Positions 35,094 to 45,847 are shown, counted from the first letter of the stretch. The stretch: DNA of 64,000 bases from Angiostrongylus vasorum (GCA_018806985.1 JADANN010000438.1:1627501-1691500); one strand, 5' to 3'. Translations and numbers: made by a program. The notes: generated by a model from the letters alone, not told the origin.

Positions 35094-36727
35094 CAATCAA
35101 ATGTAGCTATTTTTTAGAGGCACCGAGGATTGCAGTATTGGTGCAGTAAATACAGCGAATGTGTCACGCGATAAACAATTAGTTCCCATAGAAAGACACC
35201 TTGTATTTGTTTAAAAAAAACCTGCTTAAATGTGATGTAATGCCATTTTTGAAGGATCAAACATGAGTAAACAAGGAAACCGATGGGAAATTTGAATTCT
35301 CACGTATTTTTCCACTGATGCGACTTCATATAAGAAAAACCAATCAAGGTTCTAGCCATTTCGTAGTGCCTGATGATCACCACTATTCGAAGCAATAAAA
35401 AAAACTTTTTTTTAATACATTCATTTCAGTTATAGTACTTTAGTAACGGTGAAATCAATTAAAATTAGAAAGTAGACGAATTGACCCGAAAACCAAGTAG
35501 CTAAAGGGGGTGGAAAAAATATGTTCCGAGAAGAAAAAGACGAAAATAACAGATGAGAAGAGAATGATGACGACGAAGATGATGACGAATTGGAGAGAAA
35601 GGAGTGTAAGAGAAGGAGGAATAAGAAGAGGAGTAGAAAGAAGAAGAAGAAGGAATAGGCTTTCTACTCTACATACGGGGCTATCTAACAACGTGAGCCT
35701 TGCGAAAAGTCCAGCTGATCACAAAAGAAATTTTATAGCACGTATTGCATTGTTCAAGAAAATGCTCGAATTTTTTTGAATGAATACTATTGAGTGAAAG
35801 AACACTCATCGAGAAAAATTCATTGTCATTCAACTTAAAAATCGGGAAAGTGCTGTAGCATGAAGAACTCAAAAAAAAAGCTCCTAATAAAAAAAACGCA
35901 AGAAAGTCCTTTTTGGTAGACAGTGAGACCCGCGCCACATGGGCGAGGAATTTGCCTGGCTCAGGTCGAAAAAATCGCTCTGGGATATTTCAGTTCGACA
36001 GCATCTGTGCAATTCGCAATTCGCTATTAGGTATTTAAGAGAGAAAAGAATCAAAACGACTTGTTTCTTCAGCGGAATGATTGAAGGAAAAAAGGATGAA
36101 TGAAGATCAAATCAGCATCCGCCAAACAAACAACATCGAAGAGGATCACTTGTTGTTGACCTAAAAATTTTAGGATTAAGGCGACCAATGTGTCTTAGCA
36201 GAAGTGCATGAAACGACAGACACGTTGGAAACTAAAGAAAAGTGGTGGTGGTAGCGGTCATAGCTATGGCGGATACGGTGATGGTTGCAATAAGTAGGCA
36301 ATCGAACTCATTCAGAAAGAAAAAAAAGAAACCTATATTGCCGCTCTGCAACCGATCGTTTCAATCTTCCCTGTAATATCGCCGATGACAGTGATGAGAA
36401 TCGCGGACGAAAACTGGGACAAATTAGAAAACCGACATTTACGAGTCGGTCAAAAAAAAGTAAACTCGGATTTCTTGGAAGGAATGCATAATGAAATGAA
36501 TGAACAAAGAAATAGCTGGATGAATGGATGAACTAGTGTATGCTCGTATGAAGCTGATAAGTCGACAAGTTCATTTCTCCTTCGTATTAGAGCTCAATGA
36601 TTATGTCACGATATATTACAGATCTCACCAACTACATCCTATGCTAGCACATGACGGATCAATATTTACCAAACTGACTGTCATTTAACCTTGGGATCAA
36701 TACTCAGTGTCTTTTGGGTTATTAAAC
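35094..36727. other. No gene; polypurine tract
   Basis: Non-coding. About 35510-35660 is strongly purine-biased on the plus strand (GAA, GAC, AGG repeats) and produces a false Arg/Lys-rich plus frame and a Leu/Ser-rich minus frame. Confidence 0.45.
36208..36297 (+). CDS. Possible 29-residue Lys/Gly-rich peptide
   Basis: ATG at 36208 opens a 29-codon frame ending TAG (36295-36297). It starts MKRQTRWKLKK and ends SGGGSGHSYGGYGDGCNK. Gly-rich GGY repeats occur in nematode secreted or antimicrobial peptides, but those normally have a hydrophobic signal peptide, absent here. A CTTAG acceptor-like site lies just upstream, so it could instead be a last exon. It may equally be chance. Confidence 0.15.
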   Translation: MKRQTRWKLKKSGGGSGHSYGGYGDGCNK

Positions 36728-36850
36728 TAACACGAGGTTGATAAGGAGGCTTATTCGGCTAACGTTTCGACGTCTCCGTCATCCGTAGGGCCGATGATCC
36801 GAATCGCTGGTCTACAGCTGATCGTTGTCACGTTGGGGTGTTCGCTGTTG
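36728..36850 (-). mobile_element. HHR-palindrome family, single arm
   Basis: Starts AACACGAGGTTGATAAGGAG, then the minus-strand GAAACGTTAGCC (reverse of 36757-36768) and a stem II GACG-type pair. The 5' core is CTACGGA instead of CTGATGA, so it is inactive. Confidence 0.6.
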
Positions 36851-36964
36851 CATTAAGACAAAAAGGCTGGCTAAATGGTTGATGATTATCTATGATATGC
36901 TTGATGTCCTGAGAAGAGGCGTTGAGTAATTTCTGACAGATGTGTCTTACATTTTGCTTTATCG

Positions 36965-37075
36965 AGCATCATAGAAGCATATCTGACTCGAACAATGGCT
37001 TGTGGCGGCCTATCTGCTCGACCTGTGGTATCAAGTGTTCTAATCCTCCCAGATAATTTGCCCAATCAGTACGGA
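36965..37075 (-). mobile_element. Rep-A SINE fragment
   Basis: GCATATCTGACTCGAACAAT, GGCGGCCTATCTGCTCGACC and CTAATCCTCCCAGATAATTT match the middle of Rep-A. Head and tail are missing. Confidence 0.6.
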
Positions 37076-37254
37076 TCCTGCACCTGCTAACAGTTTCCGT
37101 GAAACGGAAGCACCACATTCCTACTCCACTTAATTTTCCACAGTTTTACATATGAGGCAATATTCGTAGTTTTTGATAGCTGATGCGCTTCCAATTCCCT
37201 CTCTTTCTCATTTAAGTGATATTGGATACTACTAACATCAATAATTCGCTGTCT

Positions 37255-37489
37255 CCTTCATAAGCACGCATAAGGTTGTTGTTTTACTCTTCATTCACAG
37301 AGCAGTTCTGCGGATTTCGCCTTCTTCACAGCGTGAGGTCCCGAATAGAAAACTTACAAGACCTAGATTTTTTTCTTTCTCTTTGATCTTTCTTCTACCA
37401 ATTCATCATTATTAAAGATTGGACCAATCATTAGCTGTTAGACGGACCGACGTTAGAATAACATGATTTCTAACCCTAATACCTATCCA
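37255..37489 (+). mobile_element. PLE3, 5' part (split by RTE-1a)
   Basis: Left arm with a degenerate minus-strand hammerhead (about 37300-37336; GCGGATTTCGCCTTCTTCAC), then sequence matching the PLE1 RT N-terminal region. GGACCAATCATTAGCTGT and GACGGACCGACGTTAGAATA pair with PLE1 at about 18745-18785. Similarity stops exactly at the RTE-1a insertion and resumes at 40071. Confidence 0.68.
37481..37489. repeat. Left TSD of RTE-1a
   Basis: ACCTATCCA, repeated at 40071-40079. Confidence 0.85.
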
Positions 37490-37551
37490 GAGAAAATTTT
37501 ACGTTTACGATTAAAAAAGATGTGGATCAATACCAGCTTTGACAATCTTCG

Positions 37552-37980
37552 CCGTTTACGCGCAGACATCAAACTGAAGAAGAAGTCGAAGCGTTCTATA
37601 TGGACTTGGAGAAGTTCTACAGAGAAGACCATACATTCTTCAAGGTCATCATTGAAGATTTCAACGTCAAGATTGGACCAAGAAGAACGTCTGAGGAATG
37701 TCACATTGGGACCCACGGATTAGATTGGAACGAACAGGGTGAGCAGCTATCTGAGTTTATCATAGCGGCCAAAGCCATCCATGGTAACTCGCAATTCCAA
37801 AAAGCTCCTCAACGCTGGACGTGGGATAACGAAATAGACCACATCATAGTAAATAGAAGGTTTTGCGTAACCGATGTCGGTGCTGTCGCAAAATTCTACA
37901 CGGGATCAGACCACGGTCTCCTTCGTGCAGCATTCTATTTCCCGCGGAAAGGAGAAAACGCCGCTAAATTCAAAAACTGA
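37552..37980 (+). pseudogene. RTE-1a endonuclease domain, C-terminal part
   Basis: APE-like nuclease that would nick target DNA to prime reverse transcription. Seen: [20 protein letters not shown], then [11 protein letters not shown], where the family has GDFN (Gly changed to Glu; Asp and Asn kept), RWTWDNEIDHIIVNRRFC with the EIDHI block, and GSDHGLLRA with the catalytic SDH triplet. The N-terminal catalytic Glu and Asn segment is missing because of the 5' truncation. A TGA at 37978 ends the frame, and the same frame resumes at 37993. Confidence 0.8.
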
Positions 37981-37992
37981 AGTCCCAGAACC

Positions 37993-38584
37993 ATGGTAAA
38001 CTGGGACCTCTTCAATTCATTAGTCGACTGTTGGAAAGATGTCGTTGTCGTTAACATCGACGAGGAATACAATCGGCTCTTTCAACATCTTTACATTAGC
38101 GCCATGAAAGCTAAGAGTTCGAAAGTCACCAAGAGACGTCTGTCTCCAGAAACACTCGAGCTGTTGCGCCAGTGTGGAATAGCACGAGCTGCAGGCGACC
38201 GCGAACTAAAGGCCGAACTTGCAAAACAATTGGGGGCCAGGCAATAAAAGAAGATCTTAAAGAGAGAAGAGCAGCAGTTATGGTCGAAGCTGCAGAGGCT
38301 GGGAAAAAGCATTCGCAAAGCCCACCGAAGCTTCGCCAATTACAAGACCAAGATGATTGCACTCCGACGCCCAAACGGAACAGTTACAGCGTCCAGAAAG
38401 GCAATGGAGAAAAATTATTCACGAATACTACTCGGATCTCTTCGATAGCCACGTCCACCTTCCGTCATATGAAATAAAGGAGGATGGATATGTTGTACCA
38501 CCGGTTCTCCCTTCCAGAATCCGACATGCCATTTCGTCGGTGAAAAATCGAACAACACGAGGTTCGGACAGGAAAAGAACCTGA
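37993..38584 (+). pseudogene. RTE-1a linker between endonuclease and RT
   Basis: Three frames read in turn: WDLFNSLVDCWKD...RRLSPETLELLRQCGIARA (37993-38247), KEDLKERRAAVMVEAAEAGK (from about 38245), and YYSDLFDSHVHLP then HAISSVKNRTT (38357-38584). The last is the start of the RT fingers. Each change of frame marks a single-base indel. I can assign no catalytic residue here. Confidence 0.7.
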
Positions 38585-38696
38585 ACCAGAACACCTGAAG
38601 GACCTTCTGCCAGTCCTCGTAAACACACTGGCTCGGCTCTTGACACGTTACCTGTCTCAACGCAGGGTCCCTATTTAGTGGAAGACCAGCAAGACC

Positions 38697-39287
38697 GTGT
38701 TATTGTTAAAGAACGGTGACCTACGCGATATTGGCAACTATCGCCCAATCTGCTCGCTGCCTGCCGTCTACAAACTTTTCACTCTAGTCATCCTAGACAG
38801 GGCTGCCAGAACACTGGACGAAGCACAGCCATGTGAGCAAGCAGGATTTCGAAAAGGATTTAGTACGATGGACCACATCCACACCATAGCAAGGCTCGTT
38901 GAAGTATCGCGAGAGTACGAAAGACTGCTCTGTCTCACTTTCATCGATTTACAGAAGGCGTTTGATGCAGCTGAGATAAAAGCAGTCATGGAACCTCTTG
39001 ATAGTCAAGGAGTCCCTACTCAGCATGTAAAGAATCTTCATGAGCTGCACAAAAAATTTCACAACCAAGATATCACCATTCTACAACGATATTAACATTG
39101 ACGTCAAAAGAGGAGTTAGGCAAGGCGGTACCATCTCGCCAAAATTATTTACCGCCACCCTCCAGAAAGTCATGCGAACATTGGAATGGGATAATGTGGG
39201 AGTGAAAATCGATGGTCGCTAATTACATCATCTTCGCTTTGCTGACGACATCGTCCTTATAACACCAAACAATAGCCAAGCGTAACG
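38697..39287 (+). pseudogene. RTE-1a reverse transcriptase (broken)
   Basis: RT palm and fingers: GDLRDIGNYRPICSLPAVYK, EQAGFRKGFSTMDHI, then motif A FIDLQKAFDAAE with its Asp, all in the frame 38697-39095. After a frameshift comes RGVRQGGTISPKLFTATLQK (motif B; the usual GD is GG), then a stop at 39220. HLRFADDIVLITPN (motif C, both Asp kept, 39229-39270) and another stop follow. The catalytic motifs survive but the frame does not. Confidence 0.85.
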
Positions 39288-39288
39288 T

Positions 39289-40060
39289 ATGCTTGCCGAC
39301 TTGGATAAAGCCTGTGGAATGGTTGGTCTTCGACTAAATCTCACAACAACGATGTTCATGAGGAATGGATTGGTTTCGTATGCCCCATTCACGCTCAACG
39401 GAACGAATATCTCCGAATGCTCCAGTAATGTCTATCTAGGTCGGGAAATGAATATGATGAACGACCTAGCTTCAGAGCTGAGCAGAAGGAAACGAGGGGC
39501 TTGGGGAGCTTTCAAGAGCATTGAGGGTATAGTGAAGAGAACAAAGAACAACCAAGTCCGTGCCCACCTTTTCGACTCAACGGTACTTCTTGCCCTAACG
39601 CATGCGTCGGGAACTTGGTCGCTGCGTAAGCAGGATGAAAGATCACTTAGCGTTATCGAACGCGCAGTCGAAAGGGCGATGATAAGAGTATTCCGTTCCG
39701 CACAAGTAAGGGAAGGGATCCGAAACTCCGATCTGCGTCGACGATAAAAAATCAAAGATGCCGTTCTGTACGCCAAACAGTCGAATGTAAGGTGAGCCGG
39801 ACACGTAGTGCATATGAATGACAACCGATGGACAAGAGCCGTTAGTGGCTAGATTCTTAGGGATGTCAAGCGTACTGCAGAAAAACCACCGACGCGATGG
39901 TCAGAGTTCTTCACGAAGAGCCTAGAAGAAAGATATGATGCTCGAGGAGTCCTTAGAGCGAGCGGAACCCACTGGGCTACTCTTGAACGCGACAGGGGAA
40001 AAATGGAAGATTTCCTGGGGCCCGCTAGAGTCACTCGACGATCAACGGGACTACAGGTCG
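39289..40060 (+). pseudogene. RTE-1a C-terminal region
   Basis: The frame 39289-39747 (152 codons) holds ADLDKACGMVGLRLNLTTTM, VYLGREMNMMNDLA, LSRRKRGAWGAFK, FDSTVLLALTHAS and WSLRKQDERSLSVIERAVER. Later frames give a corrupted RWAGH(V)M segment, RWSEFFTKSLEERYDARG and THWATLERDRGKMEDFLGP. This region lies after the RT in RTE proteins. Its exact role is not established. A stop follows 39747. Confidence 0.75.
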
Positions 40061-40111
40061 TACAAGTGAAACCTATCCAACTGTTGAATTACAGTTTAGC
40101 CCAATACCCAA

Positions 40112-40345
40112 ATGTTCCTGGATCGCGTTCATTACGTGCATCCTGACAGCGTGGAGATGATGAGCTGTTTGGACATTATGGCCCTTCATACAAATGCGTC
40201 GACTGATTCCGTTGTGCAAGTCATCCTCGAGGTCCTTAAACATGAAGGAGCAACAAGCACGCGTGGCTTTTCTATTCGGCAGTTGATGGCCATCTTAAGG
40301 AAATGTCTGAACGGCTCAATCCTTAGATGGCCCGGAAGGACTTAG
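40112..40345 (+). pseudogene. PLE3 reverse transcriptase fragment
   Basis: A 77-codon frame starting MFLDRVHYVH and containing MSCLDIMALHTNASTDSVVQ, the counterpart of PLE1's ESFDATAFYTNVS (motif A). Phe before Asp is Leu here and Tyr before Thr is His. GFSIRQLMAILRKC follows, as in PLE1. The downstream RT (motifs B and C) is mostly deleted. Confidence 0.72.
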
Positions 40346-40684
40346 GTTAGCAACGGGAGAGCGGTTGGTACCGAGCCATTCCATCACTTTTATCTCTGGA
40401 CTGGAAGCACTAGTAATCGATCTCCAACAATCGCCCTGCTGTAGATGCATAAATAATTCTTGCCATGCGAACTACGAAGTGCCATAGTTGAGCTGAAGCG
40501 AGGTTGGTAACAGTACTTGTTGTGATTCCACTGCATTCTAGCCAATTGCCGCGGCAAGCAACAATTTCCAACAGCTACCAAGCTGTAGCTCCTCGCATTA
40601 GGTGTAGAGGAACAACAACCCACCACAAAAGATTGTCCTAGAGAGAATAAGGTCGGTCTCCTTTATCCTGTCTTACATTCGTAA

Positions 40685-41240
40685 CGAAATAAGCGCAGCT
40701 ATACAACGATTTTTAAAACGGGCCGGTCTAGAGAATTGGGCTGCAGTGATTGAAATAACACGAGAAACTCTCAGGTGCCAGTTAGTTCGTAAACGCTTAT
40801 ACGACCACCAATGCATAAGGTAAAATTGTATAATATATAATAACGATAGAGTCAATGATTGCATGAGTTCGGCTACGGTGTACCTTATCTCTCGGTGTAC
40901 CTGTAAAGCGTGTGGGAACGAATACATTGAGGAAACTGGTAGACCACTCTGCGCCGGTGTAAAAAAACAACTAGTCGCTAAACTTAATGTTAAAGCAAAT
41001 GCGTGGTGGTGAATGCGTTACTTCCCGGAAAGGACAGTAGCGCGTTCGTTTCCCACCGCAGACACATGCGGCCCGGAGTTTGGCAAATATCTCAACATCA
41101 TTGAAGTTATATAACGGGAGTATTTTGAAGCAGAAGTGACCATTTTCGTACAGGCATCTAAAACTTCAGCTCGCAAAGCTCCATAAGCACTGTGGACAAA
41201 TTCCAGTAAACCAAGGGAGTTCTCACGAGTGGTCGCACAC
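40685..41240 (+). pseudogene. PLE3 endonuclease relic interrupted by Rep-B
   Basis: Reads NEISAAIQRFLKRAG, CQLVRKRLYDH, CMSSATVYLISRCTC-KACGNEYIEETGRPLC and VKKQL in one or two frames. EYIEETGRP is the GIY-YIG-like block with Gly changed to Glu. A Rep-B arm sits at 40998-41115, after which the sequence resembles the endonuclease C-terminal coding again (GGAGTATTTTGAAGCAGAAG...). Non-functional. Confidence 0.7.
40998..41115 (+). mobile_element. Rep-B arm inserted in the PLE3 endonuclease
   Basis: GCGTGGTGGTGAATGCGTTA, GCGTTCGTTTCCCACCGCAG and AAATATCTCAACATCATTGA match the plus-oriented Rep-B arm. The ends are not sharp. Confidence 0.7.
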
Positions 41241-41877
41241 AATATCTCAGTCTGATATTTTAATGTGAGATAGGCACATTACGCTTCCATGTGAACTCTT
41301 TGCTGTTGTGCTCCAGGTGAAGCATTCAGTGGAAGACTCACAGAAAGCAGTGAGTGGACGAAGGAGCTACCGTGTTTTCAATGCTATTGAAATCTCGGTT
41401 TCGTGATTTTTCAGTTTTAGTTACGGAGGTGTTTGACTGAGCAAATTGGTGTGAAACTTGACTTTTTTGGGCCCCAAAGAAGGAAATTTCGCCAAAACGC
41501 TAGCTTTTCTATAAAGTAGAGTAGTAATCTTTTTTCATTTCGCTTTTCGTTCATTTCAAGGAAAGAGTGGGTTACCGATCAATGCAGAAGTTAATAGGAA
41601 GTCGGTCATGGGAATTACTACTAATATCATTTTGTCAGTAGCACTTTCGGTTATACTTAGTGCCTATCATCTTCCTCACCAAATCTCCAATTTTCTGAGT
41701 TTTTCACAGTGGCCAAAAAAAGAACGTATGGTCGGTTAAGTGAAGTCGAAGTCGGATATTCTATGCCTTTTTTGCTACTTCTGCCTCGTTCTCAGCTCGG
41801 AAACCAACTCGGATACCACACCAACTTTTCTGACGCAAATTTTCACTGTTGAAGTTTTGGGAAATATTTGTTCAGAT

Positions 41878-42277
41878 GCCCACTTGCTTGATACTTGACT
41901 GGCTCTTCTTCATTGGTTGTGCGGGCTCCAGAATAATATTCATTTTTTCAGAATTTTTCTGGTTTAGCCACTGTGGTTCCCTGGAGTCCCAAGGTCAACC
42001 AGGCCAAAGTCTGCCCCCAGATCGTCACCACCACAGGCAGTCGCCGGCCTGGTGGATCATAGGGATAATTGCCATCATTCGACTTCGACTAATTTGATGT
42101 CAGGACGGTGATGGATCCCGGTATTGGTTTAGCTCTTAACTGGGCTTCTTGGTAGAAACGCAGGACTCTTTCTCAGCTTGGAAAACCCTGCCTGGGGATG
42201 AATCGCTGCACTGTACAGAGCAGTCCGATACCCAGGGACACATCCCAGCGACGATGAGACGATAAACCGTTCGAAGG
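41878..42277 (-). mobile_element. Rep-D retroposon, copy 5, with perfect TSD
   Basis: Exactly 400 bp between perfect 12-bp repeats ATTTGTTCAGAT at 41866-41877 and 42278-42289. On the minus strand it runs from CGAACGGTTTATCGTCTCAT to a GAGCCCGCACAACCAATGAA-type tail, ending in GTATCAAGCAAGTGGGC. This copy defines the full unit. Confidence 0.88.
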
Positions 42278-42706
42278 ATTTGTTCAGATTATAATGACTA
42301 ATGCATAATGGTTTCCGAATATGGCCCTTTTACATCCATGCCATTGTTTTCCAATATTATAATGCACCGACGGAGTTTGGCTTGTACATCGTCCTTAAAT
42401 GGTCGGTAATTTTTTTCAATCCTACTTTCGTTTCTGATTTCGGTTTTATCGTCACCTCCGTATCAACTAGTAGGAGGACCGGGCGAAGGATTCGTTGCCG
42501 AAGACATACCTTCCTCGTATCTACATCGTGATGAAGACCTGGATACGCTCTTGCAAGGTTAAATCGGCACACTAGGGAGGATCAAGTTGCACAGCCAACA
42601 ATAGGCCAGCCTCAGTACCCCGCACACTGGGTGCCCCCGACTATGACGTCAGGCGGTCAGACGACCTCTGAGAGGCCAAAAAAAAATCGGCTTATGCAGG
42701 ACATCA

Positions 42707-43237
42707 TTGGAACCCGATCTGACGGATACACCCGCGACACGCCATAGAGATTGTTTCTTAGTCTGCACGTGTAATGCCAGAACACTCTCCACAGGCGACC
42801 TTCTTATAGCCGTAGATCGCATTAAATTTCATGTGATCGCACTACAAGGAACAGAAATAAAGAATACCAACATATACCAACTTAACCACGGGACCTTGTC
42901 AACCGTGGAGAAAAGGTCCCGTCACGAAATGTCAGCGGCGCAGGCTTTGGCGTACACTGTCCATCTCGTCGACTCAAAGATCCTTTCCCCTCGCATAGCC
43001 GTTCTTCGTCTTCAACTGACGCGTCATAAAAAGATCGCAATAATTAACAACTGCTACTCACCTATCGTGGCAGCTGCTGAGTACGAATTGGATGCGTTCT
43101 ACTATCAGTTGGAACAAGTTATCCGTAGTGATAAAGCATATCATAAATTTGTTGTGGGAGACTTCAACGCCAGAATGGAGAAGGCTAACGAGAGCAAATA
43201 CAGGACCGGAAATTTTTGGATTAAGAGAAAGAAATGA
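42707..43237 (+). pseudogene. RTE-2a APE-type endonuclease, N-terminal part
   Basis: A frame of 176 codons. Seen: [13 protein letters not shown] (catalytic Asn region), [10 protein letters not shown] (family usually has LQET-type; the Glu metal ligand is kept), [20 protein letters not shown] where many relatives have YAPT, and [10 protein letters not shown], the core GDFN motif. A segment normally carrying a Gly/Val-rich stretch before VHLVDS appears deleted (about residue 75-80). The frame ends at 43237, and the rest of the domain follows in other frames. Confidence 0.82.
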
Positions 43238-43319
43238 GAGTGAAAAACGTTTCGCAGGATGCCTATCTGCAGCACGTCTCTTCCATGAGAACTAGTTTTC
43301 CCAGAAGAAAGAAATCCGC

Positions 43320-43568
43320 CGCTGGATATGGGAGTCTCCCAACGGCATGACTCATGCGGAGATCGACCACATTTTGACAAACAGAAGATGGCGCCCACTT
43401 GACACATCAGCAGTCCCTTCATTCTGTAATGGCTCCCTATCCGTCTTCTTAGCGCGAATTCGATTCAACCGCAAGCTGGAAAAAAATTCGCGTGGTCAAC
43501 CACGAGGGAAAAGTCACGTCGTATACGAGGAGAATATTCTAAACAAAATCCTGCTTGAACGTGAATAG
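43320..43568 (+). pseudogene. RTE-2a endonuclease, C-terminal part
   Basis: The EIDHILTNRRWRPLDTS block is present in the frame starting 43347 (MTHAEIDHI). The GSDHRLLRA motif of the relative at 48.1 kb is replaced by GSLSVFLAR, so the catalytic His region is lost. RKLEKNSRGQPR follows. Confidence 0.75.
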
Positions 43569-44039
43569 CAGATTAAGGAAGAGCCGACCAAAGACGACGA
43601 GCTGCTTGTCAAAGGGCTGGAAACTTGTGCCGAATTTGCCTTATTTCTTCAAGCAAAAAAGATCGGATCGCATCTTCATTACCACTGAGGAGTTGCTCGA
43701 ACAGAGAAGGAAACTGAAGGTAGATCGATCCTATTGCAATACGTTTAACATAGCTAGTAATAAATTCTAGCTGCAGAAGAGCTTTGCAAAAAGATCTACA
43801 TCGGTACAAGCAGGAGAAACTACTGGAACCACCAAAAAAAAGAACCAGTCTCATAAAATGTCGTCGGGAATTGTGTGACTGAAGTGCTCGCTGTCAGCCC
43901 TGATGAACAAAGATGAAACCGTCAAAACTTTCTGCTATGATATGGAATTAATAGCGGAAACGTCCTACACACCTTTTCCGTTCCACAATCCCCGTCTCGG
44001 ACCCTAATATCCCCCGCTGGAGGAAAAACCACGTGGAAT

Positions 44040-44638
44040 TCTTCCGTCGGAGGTTCGAGTTGCGATAGAAAGCATGAGAATAGGCACAGCTCTAGGACTG
44101 AATAATATCACCACCGATTTCCTTAGAGCTGGAAGCCACAATTTACATGCACTTCTTGCAAACCAAATGACAGCCTACCTACCTCCAAAGCGAAAAAAAT
44201 CCTGGACCAGTGGAGGACGCCGCGCACGCTCATCCTACCCTAGAAAAGTGATCGAAGGGAGCTTCGTAACAATCGCCCGCCGTGCTTATTGAGAACTCTC
44301 TACAAACTCTTCACGAAGATTATCCTTTCGCGCATATCAAGGACATTGGATGAGGCGCAATCAGTGCAGCAAGCAGGATTTCGACAAGGATTTTGCCGCA
44401 TAGACCACATCTAAACTGTGTCCAGAGTCATCGAAGTCTGACGAGAGTACCACATTTACCTACTGCTAACATTTGTCGACTATGAGAATGCATTTGACAG
44501 TGTGGAAACGAATGCAACCCTATCAGCGTTAGTCGATCGCAGAATGGACCTGTCTTACACAAGAACTCTGTCCGACTGTTATTGGCTGTGCACTATAAAA
44601 ATACAGTTTTTCTGCCGACCTTTCACCATTTTACTCGA
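44040..44638 (+). pseudogene. RTE-2a reverse transcriptase, N-terminal half only
   Basis: MRIGTALGLNNITTDFLRAG (44074 onward), QMTAYLPPKRKKSWTS, TLYKLFTKIILSR, RTLDEAQSVQQAGFRQGFCR, a stop, then LTFVDYENAFDSVETNA (motif A, Asp kept) and IKIQFFCRPFTI. The next family block, GVRQGDTISPK, is missing because of the deletion joining at about 44638. Not functional. Confidence 0.78.
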
Positions 44639-44742
44639 ATAAAACCACAACCATGAACGACGATTGCGACGGAAAGAAACGAAAGGGAATTGTGCTGTGG
44701 TCCGCACAACTAATGAAGGCGGGCCATCAGAGCATCCAAGTA

Positions 44743-45619
44743 TCCAAGTAAGCATGCACCGGAGGCCTACGATTGTAGGTAACCTTGAATTACACTATAA
44801 TTTGAGCACACTCACCGTTCGCATTCTATTCAGTGTTGCTGTATTAGAAAAGCTTTCAAGATCTCACTAATTAGACAATTTAGTTTTACTGTTTTTTTAA
44901 CACAGAATACCCATAAGCAACTTCCAATGCTCTATCATGAACGCAAACATTTGGCCTAAGAAACCTTAGCGGAGTAGACTTGAAGTTAGGTGTACAAGAT
45001 GGCTCAGGACTACCTCTCATTGATAACATAGTTTGAGAACGCATTTCCTAAACGTTTATGGGTCACACTGTAGTTGGATATTAACGTCTTTGGTCAATAA
45101 TTAGTCTCTTGTGAACCAAATGGGCTATGTCGTGTGGCGTCCCGCATGAGCAAATTTGTTACTAAAGAAACAGAAATGTAACACATCAAAACTAAAAAAC
45201 TAACGTTTTTTAAAAGAAGGTCGGCTAAAAAACATTAGTGGGCTCAAAAAGAGAAACTTCATGAACAAATAAGGTACTGAGGACTTAAATGAGATCCTTT
45301 GAAACGGGCTGGTGTATTCACCTGGATGAGGCACTACATGAAACAATACTTTGTAGAAGAAGGTAAAATGGTAGAAATTCCAAGGATCCTGAATTGATCA
45401 AGAACAATTTTGTTTTCCTGTTGCCTGATTTAGACGCCTCTTTTGAGAAAAAAATTGTCCACATTACTTTTGATGAAGTTCCCAGTAGACTTTCAGGTTA
45501 GTTCTGTCTCCCCAATTTACTCCAGTAAAGATGAATAGAAAAAAATTCCAGAATGTTTTTTGTTGAAATCAAAATCTGGAAAGAATTCTAAAAATGACAA
45601 GCAATATCGAAATTACATT
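44743..45619. other. No gene recognised
   Basis: Non-coding interval between the two oppositely oriented RTE-2 copies. No repeat family recognised. Confidence 0.4.
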
Positions 45620-45847
45620 TAGTCAAGAAGACACCGCCAAACGAATGATCAAAATTCCATGATGAAAGTGAAAATCTTGAATGCGGGGGAATTCTGGGAA
45701 AAAACTGGTGTCGTCGACGACGATGGCCTGAAGGCGTTAAATGAAGTTGATCTGCGCACGATGATTCGAAAACTCATGGAAGAACTCGCTATGAGCAAAA
45801 CAGCAGCAGCGGAATTCCCGAAATGCGAAGGCGAAGAAAAGAAATAG
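45620..45847 (+). CDS. Candidate exon or small ORF, acidic/helical
   Basis: An open frame with ATG at 45659 (45656 also in frame) and a stop at 45845-45847, 62-63 codons. It is rich in Glu, Lys, Leu and Met (VDLRTMIRKLMEELAMSK) and uses coding-like codons (GAA, CTC, CTG, CGC, GTC), unlike the surrounding AT-rich DNA. An acceptor-like ATTTAG lies at 45617-45622, so it may be a terminal exon. No family is recognised. It is probably a helical, soluble segment. RTE-2b inserted 110 bp downstream. Confidence 0.3.

Larger units (their letters stand above)
37490..40070 (+). mobile_element. RTE-1a: RTE-type non-LTR retrotransposon, 5' truncated
   Basis: A 2.58-kb insertion between perfect 9-bp TSDs (37481-37489 and 40071-40079). 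It holds most of an APE-type endonuclease, the RT and the C-terminal region of one RTE polyprotein, broken into at least five frames. The 5' end falls inside the endonuclease coding. RTE elements of this sort are abundant in hookworms. It landed in PLE3, so PLE3 is older. Confidence 0.9.
40071..41640 (+). mobile_element. PLE3, 3' part
   Basis: Continues PLE3 after the RTE-1a insertion: RT fragment 40112-40345, endonuclease relic about 40685-41240 interrupted by a Rep-B piece, then the 3' tail 41268-41640 with a degenerate hammerhead (about 41470-41505, GGCCCCAAAGAAGG...CGCCAAAACGCTAGC). The terminus GAAGTTAATAGGAAGTCGGTC is the conserved PLE end. Confidence 0.75.
42465..44742 (+). mobile_element. 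RTE-2a: RTE-type element with internal deletion
   Basis: Probable 5' UTR (from about 42465), endonuclease 42707-43560, linker, and RT fingers to about 44638. It then jumps directly to the element's 3' tail (AAAACCACAACCATGAACGA...GTCCGCACAACTAATGAAGG, ending CATCCAAGTATCCAAGTAAG). By comparison with RTE-2b, RT motifs B and C and the C-terminal region are deleted. Both outer boundaries are approximate. Confidence 0.82.
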
